Shown in pieces: positions 8,901 through 17,090 of a stretch of 64,000 nt of DNA. Position numbers and translations under genes: made by a program. The stretch covers positions 43,789 to 107,788 of the forward strand of contig DCJH01000006.1 in the NCBI GenBank assembly GCA_002317385.1. Direction: 5' to 3'. The stretch comes from Prevotella sp. UBA1705 (GTDB taxonomy: Bacteria; Bacteroidota; Bacteroidia; Bacteroidales; Bacteroidaceae). A model generated the notes under the pieces. The model was not told the DNA's origin. It worked only from the letters and a program-made list of their open reading frames with translations, and did no database searches. Within the stretch, counting starts at the first letter, position 1; every line of letters starts with the position of its first letter.

Positions 8901-9214
8901 ACTTCCTGGGTCTTATATCCGATGTAAGACACTTGGAGGATGGTTCCTTCCTTGACATTGTCCAACGAGAAGTTACCGTCGAGGTCGGTCACTGTGCCCA
9001 CGGAGGCATTGCCTTTCACCTTGATTGAGGCACCGATGACGGGCTCTCCATTGGCATCCAGGATCTGTCCTTTTACGTTTCCGGTCTGCATCACCGCGTC
9101 GATGCCGGTCGTGTCGGCACGCGATTGTAAAGGCAGACCTACCACCAATGTCGATGCCAAAGCAGTACACACCGTGAGCTGCTTGCCCGATAGCTGAAAT
9201 AAGCCGTTCTTCAT
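5906..9214 (-). CDS. SusC/RagA-family TonB-dependent outer-membrane transporter
   Basis: A 1102-residue transporter that would import oligosaccharide across the outer membrane using TonB energy. Residues 1-33 are a signal peptide. A carboxypeptidase-regulatory-like domain follows (about 46-125, GQILDANGEPVIGASIKVKG), then the plug beginning EVVVVGFGTQKK and containing SISVRGVGTIG and LILIDGVEGD, then a 22-strand barrel ending in the aromatic terminus GLNLTF. This is the standard length and layout for the family. It is first in a two-gene operon with susD. A perfect TATCTTTG (-7 type) lies at 9286-9279 on the minus strand, but no well-spaced -33 element. No HTCS, SusR or ECF regulator is adjacent, so regulation is likely in trans. 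Confidence 0.97.
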   Translation of the reverse strand: MKNGLFQLSGKQLTVCTALASTLVVGLPLQSRADTTGIDAVMQTGNVKGQILDANGEPVIGASIKVKGNASVGTVTDLDGNFSLDNVKEGTILQVSYIGYKTQEVRVGSGPIHVKLLEDNATLNEVVVVGFGTQKKVNLTGAVSVVTGEELASRPVQNVSQALQGIVPGLQIASNSGGALDASQSISVRGVGTIGQGSSGAPLILIDGVEGDINALNPQDVESISVLKDAAASSIYGSRAPFGVILITTKKGGSGKVTVNYNNSFRIGSLIRGKHMMNSVDFASWMNDADFNSGNGVFFNNDRMAQIVAYHNATPSGPGQRTTADGQTLYAIGSSNGTTWQDGYGYGIDDVDWYGVVYKKNTFSQEHNASVSGGDKKFNYYASLNYLDYNGFMKLNSDTYQRYNGTAKIGAQLASWIRMQYSMRFTRMDFKRPANLTNGLYSDMARQGWPVLPLYDRNGYYYSSPSPALGLATGGKDMTQSDIQDHQLSFNIEPVANWVTHVDFNYKISNRNRHWDSQQTFNHDVAGNPVIYNTGSNVHEDLRKDNYLNFQLYSEYTWSMAEKHNFHVMGGFQAEQLKRTEFGLQRNGIIDPSKPQVDLTSGLSYTGTAITPSTNGARNQWQTAGFFGRINYNYMERYLFEMNMRYDGTSRFRTDKMWKLFPSFSVGWNIAREAFFKPLESTINTLKLRASYGSLGNQNTNGWYQTYQTITYSPFAGSWLMNGNKPNVTYAPGLISTLLTWETVQNYNVGLDFGAFNNRLTGTFDWYIRDTKNMVGNAPELPSILGTAVPLTNNTDLRTTGWELQVSWRDVLKNGLSYGITVNLSDARTKITRYPNNPTNSIDNYITGRYINEIWGYETEGIAKSQEEMDQHLAVASQSTIGNNWGAGDVMYKDINGDKQISGGARTLADHGDLKVIGNSTPRYLFGIDLNAAWKGFDIRGFFQGVLKRDSWVGSSWNGNEYMFGATASGTWWASGITGVQDYYRDANSWSVQNGYQSENTNAFLPRPTWSDKNVQVQSRYLINAAYMRLKNLQLGYSLPKSVISRWGVSNVRFFVSAENLWTICNMPDQFDPETIGYDTNGIKNNGYPLSKTWSFGLNLTF

Positions 9215-9278
9215 GAAACAATACGTTTAAGTTAATGATAGAAAAATAGTTATTAGTACTTTTACGTGTAGGTATGGG

Positions 9279-9286
9279 CAAAGATA
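9279..9286 (-). promoter_or_regulatory. Possible -7 promoter element of susC
   Basis: TATCTTTG on the minus strand matches the Bacteroidetes -7 consensus TAnnTTTG exactly and would give a leader of about 55-60 bases. No TTTG is found at the expected distance upstream, so support is partial. Confidence 0.4.
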
Positions 9287-9473
9287 GCAATAGTATTTAA
9301 CGATACGGAATAAGTGTACAAAAAAATTGTACTTTGACCCTTTATTTTTGTGAGATTTGATAATTTCCACGGTTTTTGCAGACAGTCGTGGAAGCATATA
9401 TAATATATAGGTGTAGGGCGTCGGCACCTTGGCCGTGGGCAAAAACGGCACAACCATGCCGTGGGAAAGGGGG

Positions 9474-12317
9474 TTATTTCCCGGGCATGGCTGTGAACAT
9501 GGCGTTGATTTCGGCGGGTGTCATCGATTCGGCAGGCTGGAAAGCGGGTGAGGCCATATATTGTTTGAGGCTGTAGAGCAGCTGGCGCGCCTCAGGTCGG
9601 CGGTCTGTCTGCGTGAGGAGGTCTACGCCGGAGATGAGCAACCGGCCCTTGCCCACCCTTACTTCGAGGAGCAAAGCGAGCGACTTATTGGTAAACCAGT
9701 CGTCGATAATCCTAACGATTGGGGTCGACTTCAGGCCGAGATGGGTGAGGTTCAAGGCCGTGGCGTGGCTCATGGCATCCTGCCATTGGTAGTCGCTGAA
9801 GTAGTTGGTGGGAAACGACTGCAGGGCGGGATGCTGCGGGTTGCAGAGTATTCCGAGGGTGTGGGGCGGCTGGCCGTTGGTCCACAGGGTGTTCCAGAAG
9901 ATGCTGGAGAAGCCTACTGCCACGTTGCCGCCGTACTCATCCTTGACGCTTCCCTTGGGAATGGACAGCAGGACGGAGCCACCGCGGTTGAGCCTTTGCA
10001 GGGCTGTGGCATCGAGACGAGAGGTGACAAGCACGGCGCTCATGGCCTTGGTCTCAGTGTTCTTGGCCGGATAGACCCAGAAGTTCCAGTCGTTGGCGTG
10101 TCCGTCTACGGTCACTTCGAGGTTGAGCTGGGTGGGGTGGGTCAGTGTGTTGAGCGGCATTCTCACCTCGCCGATGGGCAGATTGTTGCCCAAAGGCAGG
10201 GCTGTGGCGGCGAAATCGCCCTGCCCGATGAGTGTGCCGGCAGCGTCCTTGATGCGCCAGGAGGCTTTCGGAGATGACAGCGCACGACCGTAATTGGCCA
10301 CCTCGATATGGGCTTCGAAGGTCTCGCTGTTGTCGAAGACGAGCTTTTTCATGCGGGCCAAGGGTACGAGGTCGCTGCAGAAGCGACGGTATTCGGCCGG
10401 AGAGACGTAGCCTTTTTCGCCCCAGAAGGTGTTGAGGGTGCCCACAAGGGCAGTGCCTTGACCGGGGAAATCGCTCAGTCCGAGCAGCTGGAAGCCACCG
10501 AAATGGGGTGTGCGCATGGCGGCTTCGATATCGGCTTTGTAGCAGAGCGTCTGCAGTTTGCCCGACGCCAAGAGGAAACTGTCGGCCAGTTGGGATAGTC
10601 CGTGCTCGGCGAGTGTCTCCTGAAAGATCTCAAAATTGCGCGGTTTGTAGACACCGGTATAGAGCTTCATCTCTTTGAAGTCGGGGTAGACACACCATTG
10701 TCCAATCTCATGGCTGATGAAAGGACGGTCGAATCGGGAGGTGTAGTCGCGCCAATCGTAGTCGGTGCTGGGTGCTTTGCTGTTGATGATGCTGCCCAAT
10801 CCCTGTCCCCATCCCTGTATGCGGGGAGTGGGATCATTATGGTAATCGGCCACGGGGAGGTTGGGCCAGCCGGCCGCCGAGGTATAGAGGCGTCGCGAAT
10901 CCTTGGCTTTCCAATGGATCAGGAAGTCGGTGAGATACTTCTCATAGTGCTTTCCGCCCGGCTCATTGCCATAAGACATGAAGCAGAAAGAGGGGTGGTT
11001 GCCATAGGTTGCCACGATATTCTCGCTCTCGTCGCGTATGAATCGGTCTATGCCGCGGCCGTAACCCAGGGAAGCAGAATGGGCGGAATCCTTGGGCTCA
11101 TAGCGCCCATCGTTGGCCCACGACGAGCATTCGATGGAGAGATAGAGGCCCAGTTCATCGGCCGCCTCGAAGGCCACCTCGGGCGGGCACCACGAGTGGA
11201 AGCGCACATGATTGAGTCCATGGTTCTTGATGATGCTGAATTCGCGCATCCAGGTCTGCTTGTCGACCGAGGGATAGCCCGTGAGCGGGTAGGCGGCGCA
11301 GTCGAGAGTGCCTCGCATCATGGCCGGATGGCCGTTGAGAAGGAGCGTGGTGTCGCGCACCGCCCAGTCGCGACAGCCGAAGGTTACCTTGTGCGTGGAG
11401 GTACCTCCGCGCTTGCTTTCCATCTGGAGCACCGACTGATAGAGGTTGGGCGAGAACTCATCCCAGGCCTTGACATCGGCAGGAAGCTCACAGGTGAGGG
11501 TAAGATTCTGGTTGCCCGGAGCTATGGTCTGCGAGGCATGGGTAGCCGAAGCGCCGGCCGAAAGGTTGAAATCCACCTTCTGCGCCTTGTTCAAGGTGTT
11601 GCGAATGGTGACCTCAGCCTTAAGCTTGCGGTCGGCGAGGCTGGGGAATACGCGCATGTCGGCAATCTGAATGGCAGGCAAAGCCTCTAAATAGATGCTG
11701 CCAATGACGCCGTTCCAGTTGCCCTGGGTGTGGTCGGAAATACTGTGGGAGTTGATGCCGGGGTTGAAATCCCTGATACGATTGTCCACGGCGAGGGTGA
11801 GCACATGGTGTCCTGGCTTGGCAGTGAACACATAGCGCTGGGGCGCACTCAGGTCGCCCCGGTGGCCAATGAGCTGATGGTCTATCCACAGCTGGCTGTT
11901 CCAGTGGCAACGTTCCATGAAAAGCATGATCTCGCGACCTTTCCACGACTTCGGAATCTCGATGTCGCGCTGATACCATGCCTGCCCGGCGTAATACTTG
12001 TTGGGCTGGAGCCAGAAGGGATACTTGATGTTGCCAGGCTGCCGATACTTGGCATAGGCCGGCGATTCGTAGTAAGACTGGTCTACGATGTCGCCCATCC
12101 ACTGGGTGTGGGCGGTCACTTCGTCACCTTTATTATTAGTCATCATCGAGCCGGGGAGGCTCACCTGGTCTTGAAGGGTGGTGGCAAACCATTGGCCGGA
12201 GATGCCTTCATCGTGGCGGTCGATGGCAAAACGCCACTGCCCTGAGAGGTCTATGCGCTGGGCATGGACAAGGAGCGACAAGGTGAGAAGACTGCACAAA
12301 AGGTAGATTTTCTTCAT
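9474..12317 (-). CDS. Secreted glycoside hydrolase family 2 enzyme
   Basis: A 947-residue GH2 enzyme, probably periplasmic. Residues 1-19 are a signal peptide (ending HAQ). Then come a sugar-binding jelly roll (about 20-210), an Ig-like domain (215-325) and a TIM barrel (330-640). The acid/base is Glu452 in SYGNEP and the likely nucleophile is Glu537 in ISHEIGQW, so the active site is intact. About 300 further residues follow the barrel as beta-rich domains. GH2 covers beta-galactosidase, beta-glucuronidase, beta-mannosidase and others; sequence reading alone does not decide. It lies 259 bases downstream of susC on the same strand with its own possible TAATTTTG box (12443-12436), and is most simply the hydrolase of this locus. 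Confidence 0.9.
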   Translation of the reverse strand: MKKIYLLCSLLTLSLLVHAQRIDLSGQWRFAIDRHDEGISGQWFATTLQDQVSLPGSMMTNNKGDEVTAHTQWMGDIVDQSYYESPAYAKYRQPGNIKYPFWLQPNKYYAGQAWYQRDIEIPKSWKGREIMLFMERCHWNSQLWIDHQLIGHRGDLSAPQRYVFTAKPGHHVLTLAVDNRIRDFNPGINSHSISDHTQGNWNGVIGSIYLEALPAIQIADMRVFPSLADRKLKAEVTIRNTLNKAQKVDFNLSAGASATHASQTIAPGNQNLTLTCELPADVKAWDEFSPNLYQSVLQMESKRGGTSTHKVTFGCRDWAVRDTTLLLNGHPAMMRGTLDCAAYPLTGYPSVDKQTWMREFSIIKNHGLNHVRFHSWCPPEVAFEAADELGLYLSIECSSWANDGRYEPKDSAHSASLGYGRGIDRFIRDESENIVATYGNHPSFCFMSYGNEPGGKHYEKYLTDFLIHWKAKDSRRLYTSAAGWPNLPVADYHNDPTPRIQGWGQGLGSIINSKAPSTDYDWRDYTSRFDRPFISHEIGQWCVYPDFKEMKLYTGVYKPRNFEIFQETLAEHGLSQLADSFLLASGKLQTLCYKADIEAAMRTPHFGGFQLLGLSDFPGQGTALVGTLNTFWGEKGYVSPAEYRRFCSDLVPLARMKKLVFDNSETFEAHIEVANYGRALSSPKASWRIKDAAGTLIGQGDFAATALPLGNNLPIGEVRMPLNTLTHPTQLNLEVTVDGHANDWNFWVYPAKNTETKAMSAVLVTSRLDATALQRLNRGGSVLLSIPKGSVKDEYGGNVAVGFSSIFWNTLWTNGQPPHTLGILCNPQHPALQSFPTNYFSDYQWQDAMSHATALNLTHLGLKSTPIVRIIDDWFTNKSLALLLEVRVGKGRLLISGVDLLTQTDRRPEARQLLYSLKQYMASPAFQPAESMTPAEINAMFTAMPGK

Positions 12318-12557
12318 AGAGCTATGTGAGGTAAGTGTTGATTCAAAGGGTTAGGACAACCTTTGGATGGCCGAAAAGGCCCTGTCACAATGGGTATGGC
12401 GCGCTGTTCTGCACCAGACAATCGTCCTACTGATGCAAAATTAGATAAAATAACAAAGGCGTGAAATGGAAAATCGAAAGATAAAAGATGGATAATATCC
12501 CGATTTTCCGCTATGGATTCATCGGTCAAACCGATGCTATGGCCGGCGGATGGAGAC

Positions 12558-13604
12558 TCACTTGAGGTGGGTTTCCATCCGGGCCACGATGGTTTCGGGG
12601 CTGATGTTGGCCAGACAGGCGTTGTCGCCACGCTGGCAGGGGCGCTTGCCGTAGATGGAACAGGGACGACAGGGCATGTCTATCTGGATGACATCGTCGG
12701 GGCTCTGACCCCACCCCATGAAGCCAGCATAGGGATGCGTGGCTCCCCATACGCTCACCACGGGGGTGGCTACGAGCGAGGCGAGGTGCATGTTGGAGCT
12801 GTCCATGGTGAGCATCACGTCGAGATGGCTCATGAGAATGAGTTCCTGGCTGAGGCCGTTGAGCTGTGCCGACGCATTGATGCAGTGGTTGTTGGCCGAT
12901 ACAATGCTGTCGATGAGTGCCTTCTCGCGGTCTCCGCCGCCGAAGAGGAAGATGCGGGCAGAGGGATGGTTGAGCGTCAGCCGGTCGATGACCTGCTGCA
13001 TTTTGTCGAGCGGATAGGTCTTCTCGGCGTGGGCGGCAAAGGGCGCAACGCCTATCCACTGTTGGAAAAGCTTCTTCTCGCCGATGGTTTCGGGCAGCTG
13101 TCGGAGGTCGGCCTGCTCGGGCGTGAGCAGCGATTTGAACTCCGGCCGGATGGGATAGCCCAGCTCTTCGAATACCTTGGCATAGTTGTCGAAGGCGGTG
13201 GGCAGGGGCTGGAGCACCTTGTTGCGGGAGGCCGTGAGCTGTCTGCGCTGCAGCCTATGCTTGTCGATGTGGGCCACTTTGGTCTGATCTACGTTGAAAC
13301 GCATGCGCAGATAGTTAGACCGGATGACGTTGTGGAGGTCGGCCACGGCCGTGAAATGCTTGGCCGTGAGTCGCCGATAGAGGGCGTTGAGGCCTTTGAT
13401 GCCGTGGTATTCGGTCTTGATGTCGGCTTCCATAAAGCCCACATTGGGTGCCAGATGCTCAAAGAAAGGCTTGGCAAATGGCCGCGAAAGCATGGTGATG
13501 CGGATATGGGGATACTGCGTGGCCAGTGCATGGATCACTGGAACAGTCATGGCAACATCGCCCATGGCAGAGAAACGGATGACCAGAATGTGTTCTGTTT
13601 TCAT
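12558..13604 (-). CDS. Glycosyltransferase family 9 (ADP-heptose:LPS heptosyltransferase-like)
   Basis: A 348-residue cytoplasmic GT-B enzyme that would add a heptose or related sugar to the lipopolysaccharide core. The N-terminus ILVIRFSAMGDVAMTVPV is the GT9 acceptor-side signature. The C-terminal half has LTMDSSNMHLASLVATPVVS and WGATHPYAGFMGWG, the donor-binding region of WaaC/WaaF-like proteins. A cysteine-rich tail (CRPCSIYGKRPCQRGDNAC) is common in Bacteroidetes GT9 proteins. It is 29 bases downstream of a DUF4254 gene, a recurrent pairing in this phylum as I recall it. No signal peptide, and no clear terminator afterwards. Confidence 0.92.
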   Translation of the reverse strand: MKTEHILVIRFSAMGDVAMTVPVIHALATQYPHIRITMLSRPFAKPFFEHLAPNVGFMEADIKTEYHGIKGLNALYRRLTAKHFTAVADLHNVIRSNYLRMRFNVDQTKVAHIDKHRLQRRQLTASRNKVLQPLPTAFDNYAKVFEELGYPIRPEFKSLLTPEQADLRQLPETIGEKKLFQQWIGVAPFAAHAEKTYPLDKMQQVIDRLTLNHPSARIFLFGGGDREKALIDSIVSANNHCINASAQLNGLSQELILMSHLDVMLTMDSSNMHLASLVATPVVSVWGATHPYAGFMGWGQSPDDVIQIDMPCRPCSIYGKRPCQRGDNACLANISPETIVARMETHLK

Positions 13605-13633
13605 AGGAAAGAAGAGGCCTGGCGGTGGCTTGG

Positions 13634-14239
13634 TTATTTCTTCTTATAGAGCACAGGGTTTGTGCTGGGGTCGTTGTACATCTTCATCTGGCGGTACACC
13701 TTCATGTACTTGCGGCCGTTCTCTATGTCTTCGAGCAGCTGGTCTATGGCGAGCCCGAGGTCTTTCTGCTGTTCGAGCAGCACGTTGAGCTTTCCCTGGC
13801 ACTGTTTGCGGTGCTCGGGTGTGGCATCGGGGCGCTCTGCCTGCTCGCGCATATGATAGATTTTCAGGGCGAGGATAGACAGGCGGTCGATGGCCCAGGC
13901 TGGACTCTCGGTGTTGAGGCGTGCGTCGGGCAGCGGATTGACGTCTGAATATTTCTGTCGGAAGAAGGAATCGATCTGCTCCACGAGGTCTGTGCGGTCT
14001 TGGTTGGAGCGGTCGATGCGCCGCTTGAGCGACAAGGCCTCAAGCGGATCGATGTGTGGATCGCGGATGATATCTTCGAGATGCCACTGTACGGTGTCTA
14101 TCCAGCATTTCAGATACAGGCGGTTTTCGATAGATTCTCGCTCATAAGGATTGCTGATTGGGGTGTCGATATTGTCCTTGGTGTGGTAGTCTTCAATCGC
14201 CTTGTTGAAGATTTCGTTGCAATGCAGTGTGAAAGACAT
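13634..14239 (-). CDS. DUF4254 family protein
   Basis: A 201-residue soluble, helical, charged protein of the uncharacterised DUF4254 family. The start MSFTLHCNEIF at 14239 is chosen over a longer frame because the upstream residues are not conserved-looking and a promoter lies directly before it. Features include the N-terminal FNKAIEDYH and a central ERESIENRLYLKCWIDTVQWH, where a conserved tryptophan-rich helix is expected for the family. It is first in an operon with the GT9 gene, suggesting a role in lipopolysaccharide core assembly. No catalytic motif is visible, so its biochemical function is unknown. Confidence 0.85.
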   Translation of the reverse strand: MSFTLHCNEIFNKAIEDYHTKDNIDTPISNPYERESIENRLYLKCWIDTVQWHLEDIIRDPHIDPLEALSLKRRIDRSNQDRTDLVEQIDSFFRQKYSDVNPLPDARLNTESPAWAIDRLSILALKIYHMREQAERPDATPEHRKQCQGKLNVLLEQQKDLGLAIDQLLEDIENGRKYMKVYRQMKMYNDPSTNPVLYKKK

Positions 14240-14263
14240 GATGCGTGTTTGTTGATATTTCTG

Positions 14264-14298
14264 CAAAGTTACCAAATGATTTTGAACTAAACAACAAA
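14264..14298 (-). promoter_or_regulatory. Promoter of the DUF4254-GT9 operon
   Basis: On the minus strand TTTG (14298-14295), 23 bases, then TAACTTTG (14271-14264), which matches the Bacteroidetes -33/-7 pattern with slightly long spacing. Initiation would fall about 15-20 bases before the chosen ATG. Confidence 0.55.
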
Positions 14299-14376
14299 TT
14301 CTTTTAAAAAAAGGCGATATTTTATGCACAATGATAGGGTGTTTGTGCAACGTTATGTCATTTTTAAAGGGAAATA

Positions 14377-14408
14377 TTTGCGTATATGATAAAAATGTTG
14401 TTTCTTTG
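14377..14408 (+). promoter_or_regulatory. Promoter of acpP
   Basis: TTTG at 14377-14380, 20 bases, then TTTCTTTG at 14401-14408, one mismatch from TAnnTTTG. An AT-rich leader of about 45 bases follows to the acpP start. Confidence 0.6.
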
Positions 14409-14457
14409 CAGCCGTTTTGTAGAAATTTATTAATAACATCTTAAAAAAGTTACAATC

Positions 14458-14694
14458 ATGTCAGAAATCGAAGCAAAAGTTAAGACCATTATCGTTGATA
14501 AGCTGGGTGTTGATGAGGCAGAGGTAAAGCCCGAAGCAAGTTTCACCAATGATCTCGGTGCCGATTCTTTGGACACTGTAGAGCTGATCATGGAGTTTGA
14601 GAAGGAGTTTGGTATCTCTATTCCTGATGACAAGGCTGAGACCATCCAGACTGTTCAGGATGCCATCAACTACATCCAGGAGAACGCCAAGTAA
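14458..14694 (+). CDS. acpP: Acyl carrier protein
   Basis: A 78-residue acidic, helical carrier of growing acyl chains in type II fatty acid synthesis. Ser37 in GADSLDTVELIM is the site for the 4'-phosphopantetheine arm. The sequence is full length and ordinary for AcpP. It is followed by fabF after 64 bases, the conserved acpP-fabF order, but with a hairpin and T-rich run between them that would let acpP be made in excess. The strong-looking promoter at 14377-14408 fits a highly expressed gene. Confidence 0.98.
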   Translation: MSEIEAKVKTIIVDKLGVDEAEVKPEASFTNDLGADSLDTVELIMEFEKEFGISIPDDKAETIQTVQDAINYIQENAK

Positions 14695-14707
14695 TCAGGC
14701 GTCGAAT

Positions 14708-14740
14708 GTTTAGCGTTTTCAGAAGAAACGCTAAACTTTT
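14708..14740 (+). terminator. Attenuator-type terminator between acpP and fabF
   Basis: An 11-bp perfect stem (GTTTAGCGTTT / AAACGCTAAAC) with a 7-base loop, followed directly by TTTTATT. It starts 14 bases after the acpP stop, and only 19 bases separate it from the fabF start. The partial T tract suggests partial readthrough. Confidence 0.75.
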
Positions 14741-14758
14741 ATTCTAAAATTCAATTCA

Positions 14759-16021
14759 ATGGAATTAAAGAGAGTAGTAGTAACAGGACTGGGCGCCGTT
14801 ACTCCGGTAGGCAACACACCCGAAGAGATGTGGCAGAGCCTTTTGGCCGGAAAGAGTGGCGCAGCTCCTATCACTGCATTTGATACGACAAACTTCAAGA
14901 CGACATTCGCCTGCGAGGTGAAGGACCTGAACGTCAATGATTTCATTGACCGCAAGGAGGCTCGCAAGATGGATCGCTGTACGCAGCTGGCCATGATTAG
15001 TGCCATCCAATGTGTGAAGGATGCTGGTATCGATTTGGAGAAGGAAGATAAGAACCGCATCGGTGTTGTTTACGGCATCGGTATCGGCGGTATCCAGACC
15101 TTCCAGGACGAAGTGATGTATTATGGTCAGCATCGTGAAGATGGACCAAAGTTCAATCCCTTCTTCATCCCCAAGATGATTTCAGACATCGCTGCCGGAC
15201 AGATTAGCATTCACTTTGGATTCCACGGACCCAACTTTGTGACGACGAGCGCCTGCGCTTCGTCTACGCATGCGTTGGCTGATGCGTTCAATCTGCTGCG
15301 TCTGGGCAAAGCCGACATGATACTTGCCGGTGGTGCCGAGGCTGCCATCTGTGAGTGTGGCGTGGGTGGTTTCACCGCTATGCATGCCCTCTCTACCCGC
15401 AACGACGATCCCCAGGGCGCCAGCCGCCCGTTCAGCGCCAGCCGCGACGGATTTGTGATGGGTGAAGGTTCTGGCTGCATGGTACTCGAAACCCTCGAGC
15501 ATGCCCAGGCACGTGGAGCCAAGATCTATGCCGAAATGGTTGGCGAAGGCATGAGTGCCGATGCCCACCACATCACGGCCTCACATCCCGAGGGCCTCGG
15601 TGCCAAGCTCGTGATGTCGGAAGCGCTCAAGGATGCCGGCATGGAGGTAGGCGATATCGACTATATCAATGTGCATGGCACATCCACTCCGGTGGGCGAC
15701 GTCTCTGAGGCCAAGGCCATTACCGACCTCTTTGGCGAGCAAGCCTATAAGTTGAACATCAGCTCCACCAAGAGCATGACGGGCCACCTGCTGGGTGCTG
15801 CCGGTGCGGTGGAGGCCATGGTATGTGTGCTGAGCGTGCAGAACGACATCGTTCCGCCTACCATCAACCATGCTGAGGACGACAAAGACCCTGAGCTCGA
15901 CTACAACTTGAATTTCACATTCAACGTGGCTCAGAAGCGCGAAGTGCGTGCTGCCCTGTCCAACACCTTCGGATTCGGTGGTCACAACGCTTGTGTCATC
16001 TTTAAGAAGTATGCTGAATAG
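14759..16021 (+). CDS. fabF: 3-oxoacyl-[acyl-carrier-protein] synthase II
   Basis: A 420-residue beta-ketoacyl-ACP synthase that condenses malonyl-ACP with acyl-ACP in chain elongation. The active-site Cys166 lies in TTSACASSTHAL, with the two histidines at His306 (NVHGTSTPVGD) and His343 (STKSMTGHLLGAAGA). The C-terminal glycine-rich FGFGGHNA segment is present, and the length is standard. It is downstream of acpP, beyond an attenuator, and is followed after 7 bases by rnc. The order acpP-fabF-rnc is conserved in many bacteria. Confidence 0.98.
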   Translation: MELKRVVVTGLGAVTPVGNTPEEMWQSLLAGKSGAAPITAFDTTNFKTTFACEVKDLNVNDFIDRKEARKMDRCTQLAMISAIQCVKDAGIDLEKEDKNRIGVVYGIGIGGIQTFQDEVMYYGQHREDGPKFNPFFIPKMISDIAAGQISIHFGFHGPNFVTTSACASSTHALADAFNLLRLGKADMILAGGAEAAICECGVGGFTAMHALSTRNDDPQGASRPFSASRDGFVMGEGSGCMVLETLEHAQARGAKIYAEMVGEGMSADAHHITASHPEGLGAKLVMSEALKDAGMEVGDIDYINVHGTSTPVGDVSEAKAITDLFGEQAYKLNISSTKSMTGHLLGAAGAVEAMVCVLSVQNDIVPPTINHAEDDKDPELDYNLNFTFNVAQKREVRAALSNTFGFGGHNACVIFKKYAE

Positions 16022-16028
16022 AGTAAGT

Positions 16029-17090
16029 ATGCTTGTCAACATCATAGACAGAATAAGGCTCCCTTTCCGCAAGGAGAAGGAGCTTTATTCTTCTTTGTAT
16101 AATATCATTGGTTTCTATCCCCACGACATCAGCTACTACAAGCTGGCGTTGATGCACAAGAGCGTGATGCACCGCAACAGCAAAGGGAAGCCGGCCAACA
16201 ATGAGCGGCTGGAGTTCTTGGGCGATGCCATACTCGATGCTGCCGTGGGCGATATCGTGTACCGTCACTTTCCGGGCAAGCGCGAGGGATTTCTCACCAA
16301 CACCCGCTCCAAACTCGTACAGAGAGACACGCTGAACAAGCTCGCCCACGAACTGGGACTATGCGAGCTTATCCTGTCCAGCGGTCACACATCTTCCCAC
16401 AATAGCTATATGGCGGGCAACGCTTTCGAAGCCCTTGTGGGAGCCATGTATCTCGACCGGGGCTACGATGCCTGCATGACGTTTCTCAAGAAGCGCATCC
16501 TGGCACAGATGATCAACATCGACAAGGTGGCCTACAAGGAGGTGAACTTCAAAAGTAAGCTCATTGAGTGGAGTCAGAAAAACCGCGTGAAGATCAACTT
16601 TGAGCTTGTGGAGGAGAGCAAGGACAAGAACGGAAGTCCCAAGTTCACCTATCAGGTGATGCTCGAAGGCATAGCCGGCTGCCCGGGATCGGGCTTCTCC
16701 AAGAAGGAGAGTCAGCAGAAAGCCTGCAAAGACACGCTCGATAAACTGCGCCGCGAGCCCCAGTTCATCGACGAGGTGTTTGCTGCCAAGGCCGGCCGCA
16801 CCAAGATGGAGGAGGAGCCTGTGGAAGCTTTGCCCGAGACCGAGTCACCCAAGGATTTCATCGTGGTGTCTGAAACCGAGATATCCCAAGAGGAGAAGCA
16901 CCCCACTGCCTTCCGCGAAGAGGTGTTTACCGAGGCCGACAGTGCCGCCGACGAGCCCCGAGAGGCTCTGACTGGACGGGCGCTCGACGCTGACGACGAC
17001 TTCGACCTGAGTCACATCAGCGCCAAGGAGCAGAGCGACGAAGAGATTATCGCCGCTGCCGAGCAGGCCGCCTTCTCCGAGAATTCATAG
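16029..17090 (+). CDS. rnc: Ribonuclease III with a long acidic C-terminal tail
   Basis: A 353-residue double-stranded-RNA endonuclease for rRNA and mRNA processing. The catalytic domain carries the signature NERLEFLGDAILD (residues 58-70) with metal ligands in ERLEFLGD, and the second acidic site near EALVGAMYLD. A double-stranded-RNA-binding domain follows (about 180-250, ending SKKESQQKACKDTLDKL). Roughly 95 residues remain as a Glu/Asp/Ala-rich tail with no recognised fold, longer than in most RNase III proteins. The start at 16029 is preferred because it avoids overlap with fabF; an ATG at 16011 overlaps it by 11 bases. Bacteroidetes RNase III usually has extra C-terminal sequence. Confidence 0.95.
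   Translation: MLVNIIDRIRLPFRKEKELYSSLYNIIGFYPHDISYYKLALMHKSVMHRNSKGKPANNERLEFLGDAILDAAVGDIVYRHFPGKREGFLTNTRSKLVQRDTLNKLAHELGLCELILSSGHTSSHNSYMAGNAFEALVGAMYLDRGYDACMTFLKKRILAQMINIDKVAYKEVNFKSKLIEWSQKNRVKINFELVEESKDKNGSPKFTYQVMLEGIAGCPGSGFSKKESQQKACKDTLDKLRREPQFIDEVFAAKAGRTKMEEEPVEALPETESPKDFIVVSETEISQEEKHPTAFREEVFTEADSAADEPREALTGRALDADDDFDLSHISAKEQSDEEIIAAAEQAAFSENS

Noticed and set aside
12519..12536. Terminator after the GT9 gene (CATCGGTCAAACCGATG)
   Set aside because: The stem is only 7 bp and no T run follows on the minus strand.
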